The notes beneath the pieces were generated by a model. That model made no database searches. It worked only from the letters and a program-made list of their open reading frames with translations, and was not told the origin of the DNA. Below are positions 1 to 8,028 of a DNA stretch of 44,919 nucleotides, in pieces. The translations under genes and the position numbers were made by a program. The DNA is taken from the NCBI GenBank assembly GCA_022360875.1, contig JAKSBZ010000235.1, positions 1 through 44,919 of the forward strand, read 5' to 3'. This DNA is from Cytophagales bacterium (GTDB lineage Bacteria; Bacteroidota; Bacteroidia; Cytophagales; Cyclobacteriaceae). How positions within the stretch are numbered: position 1 is the first letter of the stretch; every line of letters begins with the position of its first letter.

Positions 1-5
1 ATAAC

Positions 6-1349
6 ATGATGCGCGCCCTTAAAGAAGAAAAACACAAAGAAATCAAGCTCCATAAAAAGGGAAACGGTCTGTCTTTTCCGCCGCCAATTCAAGGCATGTT
101 TCCCTGGAAAAAAAAACAATATAAATACAGAAAAGAAGAAGCCGAAAAAATGTCGCGTTACGGCCTAATGCCAGCCGAAAAGGATTTTCTGGAGATAGTT
201 CCGCCCGTGCCTTACGAGCAAAGCCGCCCGGAACCCAAACCAGGCGACCCGGAAGCAGCTCCCCGGTACGAAGACATCGGATTTACCGAAGAGCACCGGC
301 TCCAGTTCGCTCCTCCGGACTATTCCCCGCCAAGCGGCCCCGAACCCAGCATAAATCCGCTTGCAATGCTTACCGACCGAAACCTCCGACAGGAAACAAG
401 CTTAAGCGCAAACGGCGCCGCCGCCTCGGCACGAGACCGCCAAAACCAGCAATCCAGCTTTGCCGAGCGGGTCGCTGACCGGGTTGAACAGCTGCTGCTG
501 CGCCCTCCCCAGCAAACAACCGCAGCGGCCAGCGTTGCAGGAATTCCTGACGTTTCCGTCCCTGCTTACGACGGAAACATGCTGCCTGATGATCAAACCA
601 TCCTTTATCAACGTTTTGAAACGCCCCAGCCCCTTACGGGCAATTATCTGAAGTTTATCAACTATTACAAAAAAAGAGCATTCCTGCTGATAACTCAGCT
701 GGGGTTGAATCCCCAAACAGACACAAATCTGGAACCACAGGTGCTAACGCTTTACTTCGAACACACTCTGGAAGTTCTTAAAGGACATCTGCATGATCTC
801 GCAGCCCAGCGTCCGCTGGACACCGACGCAGAGCTCTTCAAAAGGCTGCTTCCTAAATCCGATGAAATCAACATAGAACTTGGAGAAATATTCAACAGCT
901 CTTACTTGCACGGCATGGCCCATCTGGCATTTCAAAATTATCTCGCCCAGCTGCCGGGAACTGCTTCGGCAAGGCCGTCTAAAGAGAGTGCTGACGAAAA
1001 CGCTTTTCCTTTCACATGCATCGACAACAACAATCCGGAGCTCCTGCAGAAAGTGCTGGAATTTGATCCTTTTCAGGTCTCTGAGCATACCATAAAAAGC
1101 GAATGGGCCACCGAAAAAGGCAAGAGGCAAAATGACCTAAAAGCGACGTATATTAAACTCTTCGAAGACGCTTTTGCCGAAGCCCGCGGACAAAAGCTCT
1201 GGGAAATTCCTTTCGCTGACGGAATCTCGGAGATGATGCTCAAAATCGTTAATCTTCGGCTCTTCGTATATCCCGACCTGTTTTCCGAAGCAATTGAAAG
1301 CGGACTGGCGCTGCGTATTCTTTACGAACTCCAAGAAGATTACGCATAA
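6..1349 (+). CDS. Unrecognised Pro-rich hypothetical protein (447 aa)
   Basis: I do not recognise this protein. The first 75 residues are very basic (many K and R) and contain aromatic/proline patches such as SFPPPIQGMFPW. Residues about 65-190 are rich in Pro, Ala and Gln and look disordered. From about residue 200 to the end the sequence looks like a folded, mostly helical domain with many Leu, Phe and acidic residues. There is no signal peptide, membrane segment or catalytic motif that I can name. The first ATG in the window is at position 6, with a second ATG immediately after it. Because the window begins here, a start further upstream cannot be excluded. The gene ends 176 bases before the methyltransferase gene, with no obvious terminator between them. 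The coding call rests on length, an uninterrupted frame and sensible composition. Confidence 0.75.
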   Translation: MMRALKEEKHKEIKLHKKGNGLSFPPPIQGMFPWKKKQYKYRKEEAEKMSRYGLMPAEKDFLEIVPPVPYEQSRPEPKPGDPEAAPRYEDIGFTEEHRLQFAPPDYSPPSGPEPSINPLAMLTDRNLRQETSLSANGAAASARDRQNQQSSFAERVADRVEQLLLRPPQQTTAAASVAGIPDVSVPAYDGNMLPDDQTILYQRFETPQPLTGNYLKFINYYKKRAFLLITQLGLNPQTDTNLEPQVLTLYFEHTLEVLKGHLHDLAAQRPLDTDAELFKRLLPKSDEINIELGEIFNSSYLHGMAHLAFQNYLAQLPGTASARPSKESADENAFPFTCIDNNNPELLQKVLEFDPFQVSEHTIKSEWATEKGKRQNDLKATYIKLFEDAFAEARGQKLWEIPFADGISEMMLKIVNLRLFVYPDLFSEAIESGLALRILYELQEDYA

Positions 1350-1525
1350 CAAAATTATCATCACCGATTCCCTTTGTACAGTTTCCCGGAAAAAGTAAAA
1401 CCCTGATAAAGATCCCTCCGAAATCCCAAAAGAAATCGTATTTTTGAAACCGCTTAGGCTAAGGCCTCATTGCTTGTTTATTTTTAATCGTAACAAACGT
1501 CTGGCTGCCCGGCCGGTCGACTGCC

Positions 1526-2293
1526 ATGAAAAAACTAGTTAGTTTACTGATCCGATATATTCCCCGCAAGTACCTGCAGCGCTTTGCTCATCACGGCCTG
1601 AAGGTCGCTTCGCTGTTTTACCAAGGAAAAGGCGTTGAGTGCAATGTATGCGGCAAGCACTTTCGGAAATTTATGCCCTACGGACGGAATCCGGCGCGCG
1701 AAAACGCCCTTTGCCCCAACTGCCTGACGCTTGAGCGCCATAGGCTGATGTGGGAGTTTCTAAAAGAAAAAACTGATTTCTTTATCAAACCCAAAAAAGT
1801 GCTGCACATAGCGCCGGAACTGTGCTTTATTCCGCATTTTGAGAAAATGAGCCATTTGGACTACATCACCGGCGACCTGGAGTCGCCGCTGGCCAAAGTT
1901 AAAATGGACGTCCATGACATACCGTTCGGTTCAGGCACTTTTGCTGTGGTCTTCTGCAACCACGTCATGGAGCATGTGGACGACGATAGTCGAGCGATGA
2001 GCGAAATTTACAGAGTGCTCAAGCCCGGAGGATGGGCAATTATTCAGTCGCCGCAGGACCTTAGCCGCGAAACAACTTATGAGAATCCTAATATCACCGA
2101 TCCCAAAGAGCGCGAGAAGCACTTCTGGCAGTCCGACCATGTGCGCCTGTACGGCCGCGACTACGGCCAGCGCCTGAAACAGGCCGGCTTCCAAGTAACC
2201 GAAGACGATTTTGTAATGAAACTGCCTGAGGAGAAAATTAAACAGCACGCTTTTCCAGCTGAAGAAATTATCTATTTTTGCGAAAAAAAATAA
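1526..2293 (+). CDS. Zinc-finger-like class I SAM-dependent methyltransferase
   Basis: A 255-residue protein with two visible parts. Residues about 40-75 hold two Cys pairs (CNVCG and CPNC) separated by about 25 residues, as in a small zinc ribbon. They are followed by LERHRLMWEFL, a combination I associate with a Bacteroidota family of methyltransferase-domain proteins. Residues about 92-190 carry a class I (Methyltransf_11-like) fold: VLHIAPE as a degenerate SAM motif I, then GDLESP, DVHDIPF, the NHVMEHVDDD segment and RVLKPGGWAIIQSP. The first 30 residues are basic and amphipathic (LIRYIPRKYLQRFAHHG), without a clear signal peptide. The substrate cannot be told from the sequence; such proteins often sit near glycan or lipid modification genes, but no such neighbour is present here. 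A hairpin terminator follows at 2311-2352. The ATG at 1526 fits the usual family length. Confidence 0.85.
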   Translation: MKKLVSLLIRYIPRKYLQRFAHHGLKVASLFYQGKGVECNVCGKHFRKFMPYGRNPARENALCPNCLTLERHRLMWEFLKEKTDFFIKPKKVLHIAPELCFIPHFEKMSHLDYITGDLESPLAKVKMDVHDIPFGSGTFAVVFCNHVMEHVDDDSRAMSEIYRVLKPGGWAIIQSPQDLSRETTYENPNITDPKEREKHFWQSDHVRLYGRDYGQRLKQAGFQVTEDDFVMKLPEEKIKQHAFPAEEIIYFCEKK

Positions 2294-2310
2294 AAAAGCC
2301 TGCTCGAATC

Positions 2311-2352
2311 AACGGCAAGGACAAGCCTCCAGCGTCTGTCTTTGCCGTTTTT
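2311..2352 (+). terminator. Intrinsic terminator after the methyltransferase gene
   Basis: Arms 2311-2323 and 2337-2349 form a 13-bp stem (AACGGCAAGGACA with TGTCTTTGCCGTT) with one G-U/mismatch. The loop is 13 nt and a short T run follows. It lies 18 bases after the stop codon. Confidence 0.6.
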
Positions 2353-2387
2353 CAAACTCCTGCCAATCCACCAATATTCGCTTTTCA

Positions 2388-2416
2388 TAAAAAAACGCTC
2401 AAATTGTCTTTGAGCG
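2388..2416 (-). terminator. Intrinsic terminator for the minus-strand orphan gene
   Basis: On the minus strand a perfect 8-bp stem (CGCTCAAA with TTTGAGCG, plus-strand arms 2396-2403 and 2409-2416) has a 5-nt loop and is followed by seven or more T residues. It lies about 95 bases past the end of the gene at 2512-2943. Confidence 0.7.
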
Positions 2417-2462
2417 AATAAACAGCAAATACACGCGCGAAATCAGTCAAACAACGGCTTTG

Positions 2463-2484
2463 CCGCTTTGTTGCCTCAAAGCGG
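2463..2484. repeat. Perfect 8-bp inverted repeat (hairpin without T tract)
   Basis: CCGCTTTG (2463-2470) and CAAAGCGG (2477-2484) are perfectly complementary with a 6-nt loop. No T run follows on either strand. It sits between the 3' end of the minus-strand orphan gene and that gene's likely terminator, so it could be a 3'-UTR structure. Confidence 0.45.
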
Positions 2485-2511
2485 AACACCGAAAATGCGG
2501 CCGCAGAAATA

Positions 2512-2943
2512 CTATGCTTCCATCATCAGAAAGTCGTCCACCCGCCTTAAATATTCCTCAAAATCGCACATGAGGTAAAAACCCGTGCTGCGTTTGTTTT
2601 CTTCCATTTCAAGCACGCCCAATTCCACAAAAATACTCACGAGCTGCAGAGTGGCCTGCGCCAGAGAAATGTCGTTGGTATAAGAATACGCAATACTTCC
2701 TATACCTGCTTCCTCCGTACCTTCGTACAGTTTGCTTACATTGTTGGCCAGCCGCAGCGGAGAAGGGAGCTCAGCCAAACGGTAGAACAGATAAGCCAGC
2801 ACTTCCTGTGTGAAAATATTCTCGATATCCCCGCTTTTGAGCGTGCGCCAAATAATAATCGACCCATCCTCTCTCATCTGCCACATGAATTCCTTAGTCT
2901 TCCCGCCCAAGGTTGTCAATGAATAAATTTGAGATTTTCTCAT
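2512..2943 (-). CDS. Small hypothetical protein downstream of nqr (143 aa)
   Basis: I do not recognise this protein. The chosen start is the ATG at 2943 (MRKSQIYSL); the frame is open further upstream, but only a TTG start (2997) is available there. The protein is soluble, with an N-terminal beta-like stretch (FMWQMREDGSIIIWR) followed by helices. It has no signal peptide, no cysteine motif and a rather acidic C-terminus. The pattern of an N-terminal strand region followed by a helical bundle does not point to a nameable family. It lies on the same strand as the nqr operon but is separated from it by a strong hairpin terminator at about 3151-3204, so it is probably its own unit. It occupies the place where nqrF might be expected, but it shows no ferredoxin (2Fe-2S) or FAD/NAD-binding motif and is far too short to be NqrF. 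Confidence 0.6.
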   Translation of the reverse strand: MRKSQIYSLTTLGGKTKEFMWQMREDGSIIIWRTLKSGDIENIFTQEVLAYLFYRLAELPSPLRLANNVSKLYEGTEEAGIGSIAYSYTNDISLAQATLQLVSIFVELGVLEMEENKRSTGFYLMCDFEEYLRRVDDFLMMEA

Positions 2944-3150
2944 CGGTCTCGCAAAATTTACAGTTGTCAGATGTGGTATCCGCCCGCATTCTTTCAATGC
3001 CGCAGCGATTGTTTGAACAGCTTTTGAATGGCCTGCGGACTGTTACCTGCACCGATGAGCCGACAACGGCAACACAAAAAATGAACAGATTCTCAGAGCA
3101 GACTCATAAACTGTCTGTTAATTCAAATTATTCATTTTTAAATAAAAAAC

Positions 3151-3204
3151 AAAAACCCTTCAAGAATCTCAAGAAATAAATTCCTGAGACCCCTGAAGGG
3201 TTTT
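3151..3204 (-). terminator. Terminator of the nqr operon
   Basis: AAACCCTTCA (from 3153) pairs with TGAAGGGTTT (to 3203). A second inner stem (TCTCAAGAA with TTCCTGAGA, one mismatch) lies inside it. On the minus strand the stem is followed by a T-rich run (TTTTTGTTTTTT), which fits Rho-independent termination just after nqrE. Confidence 0.8.
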
Positions 3205-3222
3205 CTATGAAAAGTATAGTAC

Positions 3223-3927
3223 TTACTTTTTCAATTCAGTCAGCGCTGTGTTTTGCTGCACGGTTGTTTCAACCTGAGCGGTCTCTTTGCTTTTCTTTTC
3301 TTTCGAGAAATCCAGCTTGATTCCCGAAAGTCCCAACAATGCCATACCCATCAAACCAGTAATCACCATTGTGATTCCAAGTCCCTTCATCCCGTCAGGA
3401 ACATTCGAGTATTTCATGCGCTCGCGGATAGCCGCCAGAGCCACGATAGCCAAAAGCCAGCCAATACCCGAAGAAAAACCGTATACCGTTGCTTCAGCCA
3501 GGCTGTACTCACGCTGCACCATAAACAGTGAAGCACCCAGAATGGCACAGTTTACAGCGATTAATGGAAGGAAAATACCCAGTGCACCATACAATGCAGG
3601 CGAGAATTTTTCCACAACCATTTCCACCAGCTGCACCATCGAAGCAATAACAGCAATAAACATGATAAACTGCAAGAACTCGAAACTCTGGCCTTTCAGC
3701 ACTGCCAAGCCTGTCAGTTCATAAAGCGCATTTTCCTTCAAAATTAATTCCTGCAGCAACCAGTTGGTCGGCACGGTGATCGTCAGTACGAATACTACCG
3801 CAATGCCCAGCCCGGTTGCCGTGCTTACTTTCTTAGATACCGCCAAGTACGAACACATACCTAAGAAGTAGGCAAACACCATGTTTTCGATAAAAACCGA
3901 ACGTATTCCTAAGTTTAATAAATCCAT
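3223..3927 (-). CDS. nqrE: Na+-translocating NADH:quinone reductase subunit E
   Basis: Integral membrane subunit of Na+-NQR. NqrD and NqrE together form the inverted-repeat membrane pair that holds an Fe centre and helps move Na+. The protein begins [27 protein letters not shown], with the conserved FIEN motif and a Cys in the first helix, and shows about six hydrophobic segments. Residues [15 protein letters not shown] in the middle are typical of NqrE/RnfA and carry the second conserved Cys. The ATG at 3927 is chosen; the open frame reaches a TTG two codons earlier (3933), which is unlikely. The C-terminal 35 residues are a hydrophilic tail rich in Lys and Thr, longer than I expect for the family. 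It starts 17 bases after nqrD and is the last gene before the terminator. nqrF does not follow it. Confidence 0.95.
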   Translation of the reverse strand: MDLLNLGIRSVFIENMVFAYFLGMCSYLAVSKKVSTATGLGIAVVFVLTITVPTNWLLQELILKENALYELTGLAVLKGQSFEFLQFIMFIAVIASMVQLVEMVVEKFSPALYGALGIFLPLIAVNCAILGASLFMVQREYSLAEATVYGFSSGIGWLLAIVALAAIRERMKYSNVPDGMKGLGITMVITGLMGMALLGLSGIKLDFSKEKKSKETAQVETTVQQNTALTELKK

Positions 3928-3944
3928 TGTCAAAGAATCTTTAA

Positions 3945-4628
3945 TTAATGTTCAACGTAACCTGTGCGGCTTCTTTGTACCCAAATGATGAGACCCAGCA
4001 CGATAAACGCACCTACTGATGTCACCATCAGACCATTGTTAGGCATGCCGCCCAGTCCGATTGCTTCCCAAACCTTGAACCCGAACAGCGAACCCGAACC
4101 CAGCAGCTCGCGGAAAAAAGCCACGGCAAGAATCACCCAAGAATAGCCCAAACCTGACCCAAGACCGTCAAGCACTGAATCCCAAGGTTTGTTGCCCATA
4201 GCGAAGGCCTCCAAACGTCCCATCACGATACAGTTTGTGATGATCAGACCTACGAATACCGAAAGCAGTTTCGACACGTCAAAGAAATACGCACGAAGCA
4301 CCTGGTCAACCAAAATCACCAAGGTAGCGATAATCGCCAGCTGGGTGATAATACGAATACGCGTCGGAATCATGTTTCTGAGCAACGATGTGATCAAGTT
4401 CGAAAACACGATTACAAAAATTACGGCCACTGCCATTACAAAAGTCGGCTCCAACTGAGAAGTCACCGCCAAAGCAGAACAAATTCCCAATACCTGCAGG
4501 GTAATCGGGTTATCATCAACCAACGGATCAGAAATGAACTTCTTTCTTCTTTTCGACAAAAGAGGCTCGCTCTCTTTCTTCAGAGGAGGATTCTGCTCCG
4601 TTACCGGATTGTTTTCTTTTTCACTCAT
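3945..4628 (-). CDS. nqrD: Na+-translocating NADH:quinone reductase subunit D
   Basis: Integral membrane partner of NqrE. After a hydrophilic N-terminal stretch of about 35 residues the family core begins ([22 protein letters not shown]), with the conserved NPI and LGICSALAV elements. It continues through [16 protein letters not shown] and [16 protein letters not shown], which has the second conserved Cys. About six membrane segments can be counted. The N-terminal extension ([18 protein letters not shown]...) is charged and probably cytoplasmic. The gene starts 42 bases after nqrC and ends 17 bases before nqrE, in the usual A-B-C-D-E order. Confidence 0.95.
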   Translation of the reverse strand: MSEKENNPVTEQNPPLKKESEPLLSKRRKKFISDPLVDDNPITLQVLGICSALAVTSQLEPTFVMAVAVIFVIVFSNLITSLLRNMIPTRIRIITQLAIIATLVILVDQVLRAYFFDVSKLLSVFVGLIITNCIVMGRLEAFAMGNKPWDSVLDGLGSGLGYSWVILAVAFFRELLGSGSLFGFKVWEAIGLGGMPNNGLMVTSVGAFIVLGLIIWVQRSRTGYVEH

Positions 4629-4670
4629 TATATCAATAACTTTATGAACTCTGTAATAACTCGAAAAGAA

Positions 4671-5387
4671 TTACTGGCGGTTCTTCTTGATGTAAGGTAA
4701 ATAATAATCTAAGTAAGTATAAAGCATGGCATTCACACCATTAGCCGTCAGTGTAGCACCCGACATGCCGTCAACCATGTGTTCACCAAGCTCAGCCTCA
4801 GGGTGTCCCTCGCCTTTTACCATCTTCACAGAAATCAGTTTTCCGTTCTGGTCGAAAATCAGGCGGTTTTTGTATCGCTCCTGAATAGCTTCCTCAGTAA
4901 TTCGCGCGCCAAGTCCCGGAGTTTCCCCAGCGTGGTCGAATACGATACCAGCCACGGTGTTAAAATCCGATTTCAAAGCAATATAACCCCAGATGTTGTT
5001 CCAAAGCCCGTTTCCGAATAACGGAAGAATATATGCTTCTGTTTTATTCTTGTCGGCTGCCGACAAAAACTTGTATACAGGATACAAACGGTCAGCGTCC
5101 TTCGCCTTGCTCTGCTTTCTGATATTGATATCTTCAGCAACTTTTCCAGCCACTTTGTTTCCGTTTGCGTCTACAACAAACGACTTAATGCGGTCGGCAT
5201 AAATCTTCTCCACGTCAGAAGACGCTTCCAGCTTCATTACCGATTTCAAAATTGCTTTTTTGTTATCCAGCTCCAGCGCTTTTTTCTGAGCAGGTGCCAA
5301 TACCTGGTTGGCCGCTCCCAAAAGCCCTCCTACGATCACCGTCATAATGATCGCAAATGTTATGATATATCCGTTAGACTGTTGCAC
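4671..5387 (-). CDS. nqrC: Na+-translocating NADH:quinone reductase subunit C (GTG start)
   Basis: Periplasmic, membrane-anchored flavoprotein subunit. The chosen start is GTG at 5387, giving 238 residues beginning MQQSNGYIITF. It is preceded by AGGAGG with a 7-nt spacer, and the resulting N-terminus matches the family. The frame is open further upstream only to a TTG (5432), inside nqrB. The GTG start overlaps the nqrB stop by 14 bases, which suggests translational coupling. Residues about 7-29 form the single N-terminal membrane helix. Near the C-terminus, DGMSGAT (Thr about 212) matches the ApbE flavinylation motif, so FMN should be attached covalently to this Thr. No apbE is visible in the window. 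Confidence 0.95.
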   Translation of the reverse strand: MQQSNGYIITFAIIMTVIVGGLLGAANQVLAPAQKKALELDNKKAILKSVMKLEASSDVEKIYADRIKSFVVDANGNKVAGKVAEDINIRKQSKAKDADRLYPVYKFLSAADKNKTEAYILPLFGNGLWNNIWGYIALKSDFNTVAGIVFDHAGETPGLGARITEEAIQERYKNRLIFDQNGKLISVKMVKGEGHPEAELGEHMVDGMSGATLTANGVNAMLYTYLDYYLPYIKKNRQ

Positions 5388-6540
5388 GACGTAACCTCCT
5401 ATTTTTGTTAGCTTGAATAATGTAATGATCAATTAATGGCGCAAAAACATTCATGATTAGGATAGCCAACATGATTCCTTCCGGATAGGCCGGGTTGATC
5501 ACGCGGATAATCACGGTAAGCACACCGATCAAAATACCATAAATCCATTTTCCTTTTTCCGTATGCGAAGCCGTCACCGGATCAGTAGCCATAAAGACAA
5601 CACCGAACATGAATCCTCCAAGCACCAGGTGGTAGTGAGCCGGCATTTCCATAAATGGAGTCGCTCCCCAAACATTAAACAAAAAGCCCATTCCAAGCGC
5701 TCCAAGCACAGACGCGATCATAATTTTTCCGCTGCCTGTTCCTGTGAAAATCAAAAGCAAAGCACCCAGAATACACGCAAGCGCAGAAGTTTCGCCTATA
5801 GATCCCGGAACGAAGCCGTAGAACAAGTTCTCGAAACTGAATGCCGATCCCAGCGACTGTACCACATCGCCAGTTGAAGAAGCCGCAACTGCCAAAGCCG
5901 TAGCTCCTGAATAACCGTCAACGGCCGCCGCATCGCCAAAATATGTCCAAACCTCTCCGGAAATATCCGTCGGGTAAGCAAAATACAAAAACGCGCGGGC
6001 AGTAAGCGCCACATTCAATACATTCATCCCCGTCCCGCCGAACACTTCTTTACCGATAAGCACGGCAAAGATAGAAGCCAAAGCCACTTGCCACAGCGGA
6101 ATAGTCACAGGCATAATAAGCGGAATCAGCATTCCCGACACCAAATAGCCTTCGTTCACCGGGTGTTTTCGGACAATAGAAAAGATAAATTCCACGCCCA
6201 GTCCGGCCGCATACGCCACAACAACGATAGGCATTGTCAGTCTGGCGCCAAGCAGAAACATTTCCATAAACTCAGCATCCTGACCGATAGCTTTGTAGTG
6301 CTGAAAACCTGCATTGTACATTCCAAACAGCAAACACGGCAGCATAGCCACGATCACTGTACTCATCAAACGCTTCAAATCAATTGCATCCCGGATATGC
6401 GCGCCTTTGTTCGGCACCGTGTCAGCCGGCGAGAACAAGAAAGTCTCGATCGCCTCAAAAGGGTAGTAAAATTTCTCATACTTCCCGCCCTTTTCGAAGT
6501 GAGGCTTTATTTCGTGTAATTTCTTTTGTAGAAACTTCAT
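5374..6540 (-). CDS. nqrB: Na+-translocating NADH:quinone reductase subunit B
   Basis: The largest membrane subunit (388 residues from the ATG at 6540; the frame is open to a TTG two codons earlier). It carries a covalently bound FMN and, from family knowledge, riboflavin and the main Na+ path. The hydrophilic N-terminus (MKFLQKKLHEIKPHFEKGGK) is typical of NqrB. DGYSGAT, with Thr near residue 214, is the flavinylation motif. NEGYLVSGMLIPLIMP and FGGTGMNVLN are conserved membrane segments, and the tail MATDPVTASHTEKGKWIYG is a family signature. The stop overlaps the GTG start of nqrC, and the start lies 8 bases after nqrA, indicating a tightly packed operon. Confidence 0.97.
   Translation of the reverse strand: MKFLQKKLHEIKPHFEKGGKYEKFYYPFEAIETFLFSPADTVPNKGAHIRDAIDLKRLMSTVIVAMLPCLLFGMYNAGFQHYKAIGQDAEFMEMFLLGARLTMPIVVVAYAAGLGVEFIFSIVRKHPVNEGYLVSGMLIPLIMPVTIPLWQVALASIFAVLIGKEVFGGTGMNVLNVALTARAFLYFAYPTDISGEVWTYFGDAAAVDGYSGATALAVAASSTGDVVQSLGSAFSFENLFYGFVPGSIGETSALACILGALLLIFTGTGSGKIMIASVLGALGMGFLFNVWGATPFMEMPAHYHLVLGGFMFGVVFMATDPVTASHTEKGKWIYGILIGVLTVIIRVINPAYPEGIMLAILIMNVFAPLIDHYIIQANKNRRLRRATV
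5393..5402 (-). promoter_or_regulatory. Strong ribosome-binding site of nqrC
   Basis: The minus strand reads AGGAGG then 7 nt then GTG. Clear Shine-Dalgarno sequences are uncommon in Bacteroidota, so this one is useful: it decides the nqrC start and lies within the 3' end of nqrB. Confidence 0.75.
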
Positions 6541-6548
6541 ATTCAAAA

Positions 6549-7913
6549 TTAACTATATTGTAGCAGGTCAAGTCCTTCCCTGATAATTGCTTGAACTTTA
6601 TGTTTGGAAACATCTACAAACTCACAAAGAGCCAAATCCTCCTCAACCACTTCGTAAATTCCCAAAGCCTCCATGTTTTCGAAATCCTGGGCAAGAATTG
6701 CTTTCAGCAAGTGAACCGGGTACAAATCCATCGGCACCACTTTTTCCAAGACACCTGACTGCACAAAAGCCCTCAACTCTCCTCTTTGGTTCGAGTTCAG
6801 TCGGTACTCTTTGTTCGGGTTCACCCATCCAAAAAGACCCAGCGCGCGCTGGAAGCTCAGTTTGTTCTCTCCCGGCATAATCCATCCAAAAAGCTCCTGC
6901 TCGTTGCCTTCAGGAATTACGGTAAACGAATGGTCGTAATATCCCAAGAATCCGTCTTCCTTGATGCGAGTTCCCGTAAGCACTGACCCGGAGATGTAGC
7001 GAACGTTCTCTTCCTTCAGCTTTTTGGCTACATACGGCTTGATCGACGCACCCATGTACGTTTTCACATACTGAGGCGCTTTCACTTCCGAACCCGTCAC
7101 GGCTACAACTTTCGCAGCGTCGTATTTTCCTTCCAAGAACAGCTTGCCGATCTGAATCAGCCCGTAAGGATTGATTGTCCACACAACATCGTGCTGTCCG
7201 CTGACCGGTGCAAGGTGGTGAATCTGCACGCCCACATTTCCCGCAGGGTGCTTGCCTGTGAACGAGTTGAAATTCACATTCTTCAGGCTTTTCATTGCCT
7301 TGTTGGCCGCGTTTCCATTCAGCGAAACGTACACATTGTTTTTCGTGAACTTGTTCAGAACATCAACGCCTGCCTGAAGATATTTTTCTTCTCCCTGAAA
7401 AATAAAATCATAATCCGGAGCCAGCGGGCTGGAATCGAAGCCAGAAACAAAAATATCGCGAGGCGCGACATCCGGATTGGCAACAACACCGTAAGGACGC
7501 TGCACCAGCTGAGGCCATACACCGCTCTTGGTCATGGCAGCCTGGGCGTCTTCCTTGCTCAGTTTCGCCAATTCACCTGCTGAATACGAAGCAAACTCTT
7601 CGTATTGCATTTCCTGATCGGCTTTGATCACAATCTCCTCGAGCCTTCTCTTCAGGCCTCTCCTGATTTCAACAATTTCTCCGCTAACTGGTGCAGTATA
7701 CTGCACCTGGTCCATTTTTTTATCGAACAGAATAGGAGTTCCGGCTTTGACTTTATCACCTGCCTGCACGGTAACCTTTGGTCTTTGCATTCCCACGAAA
7801 TCCAGTGGCTTGACTGCAAAAACTTCCGGCTGGGCAATTGAAGCAATTTTTGCTTCTGCCTTTCCCACAAGTTTGATATCAAATCCTCTCTTTAGCTTTA
7901 TGGTTTTCGACAT
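6549..7913 (-). CDS. nqrA: Na+-translocating NADH:quinone reductase subunit A
   Basis: Cytoplasmic peripheral subunit of Na+-NQR, 454 residues, the expected length. It begins MSKTIKLKRGFDIKLVGKAE. An RnfC-like barrel-sandwich/biotinyl-like region follows (residues about 30-100: VQAGDKVKAGTPILFDKK and APVSGEIVEIRRG). The central SLBB-like region and the C-terminal part (LVQRPYGVVANP, FLEGKYDAAKVVAVTGSE, YISGSVLTGT) are typical of NqrA. There are no membrane segments. It is the first gene of nqrABCDE and starts 115 bases after the upstream ispH gene, with a possible promoter in that gap. Confidence 0.97.
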   Translation of the reverse strand: MSKTIKLKRGFDIKLVGKAEAKIASIAQPEVFAVKPLDFVGMQRPKVTVQAGDKVKAGTPILFDKKMDQVQYTAPVSGEIVEIRRGLKRRLEEIVIKADQEMQYEEFASYSAGELAKLSKEDAQAAMTKSGVWPQLVQRPYGVVANPDVAPRDIFVSGFDSSPLAPDYDFIFQGEEKYLQAGVDVLNKFTKNNVYVSLNGNAANKAMKSLKNVNFNSFTGKHPAGNVGVQIHHLAPVSGQHDVVWTINPYGLIQIGKLFLEGKYDAAKVVAVTGSEVKAPQYVKTYMGASIKPYVAKKLKEENVRYISGSVLTGTRIKEDGFLGYYDHSFTVIPEGNEQELFGWIMPGENKLSFQRALGLFGWVNPNKEYRLNSNQRGELRAFVQSGVLEKVVPMDLYPVHLLKAILAQDFENMEALGIYEVVEEDLALCEFVDVSKHKVQAIIREGLDLLQYS

Positions 7914-7950
7914 GATTTAAAATTATCGATTGATTCATAAGTCCTTATTC

Positions 7951-7980
7951 CAAATACGAGCTCTGCGAATCCTGCCCAAA
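7951..7980 (-). promoter_or_regulatory. Possible nqr promoter
   Basis: On the minus strand TTTG (7977-7980) lies 18 nt before CGTATTTG (7951-7958). This resembles the Bacteroidota promoter, but the TA is one base closer to TTTG than in the consensus TAnnTTTG. The site lies 38 bases upstream of the nqrA start. Confidence 0.35.
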
Positions 7981-8028
7981 TTCTCAAACAGAAATCTGCA
8001 AAAGCTCAAAAAAGTTCAATTAGCCTTC

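Noticed and set aside
2913..3179. 88-codon open frame in the gap after nqr
   Set aside because: It overlaps the orphan gene start and the nqr terminator, and ends in the hairpin; composition is not protein-like.
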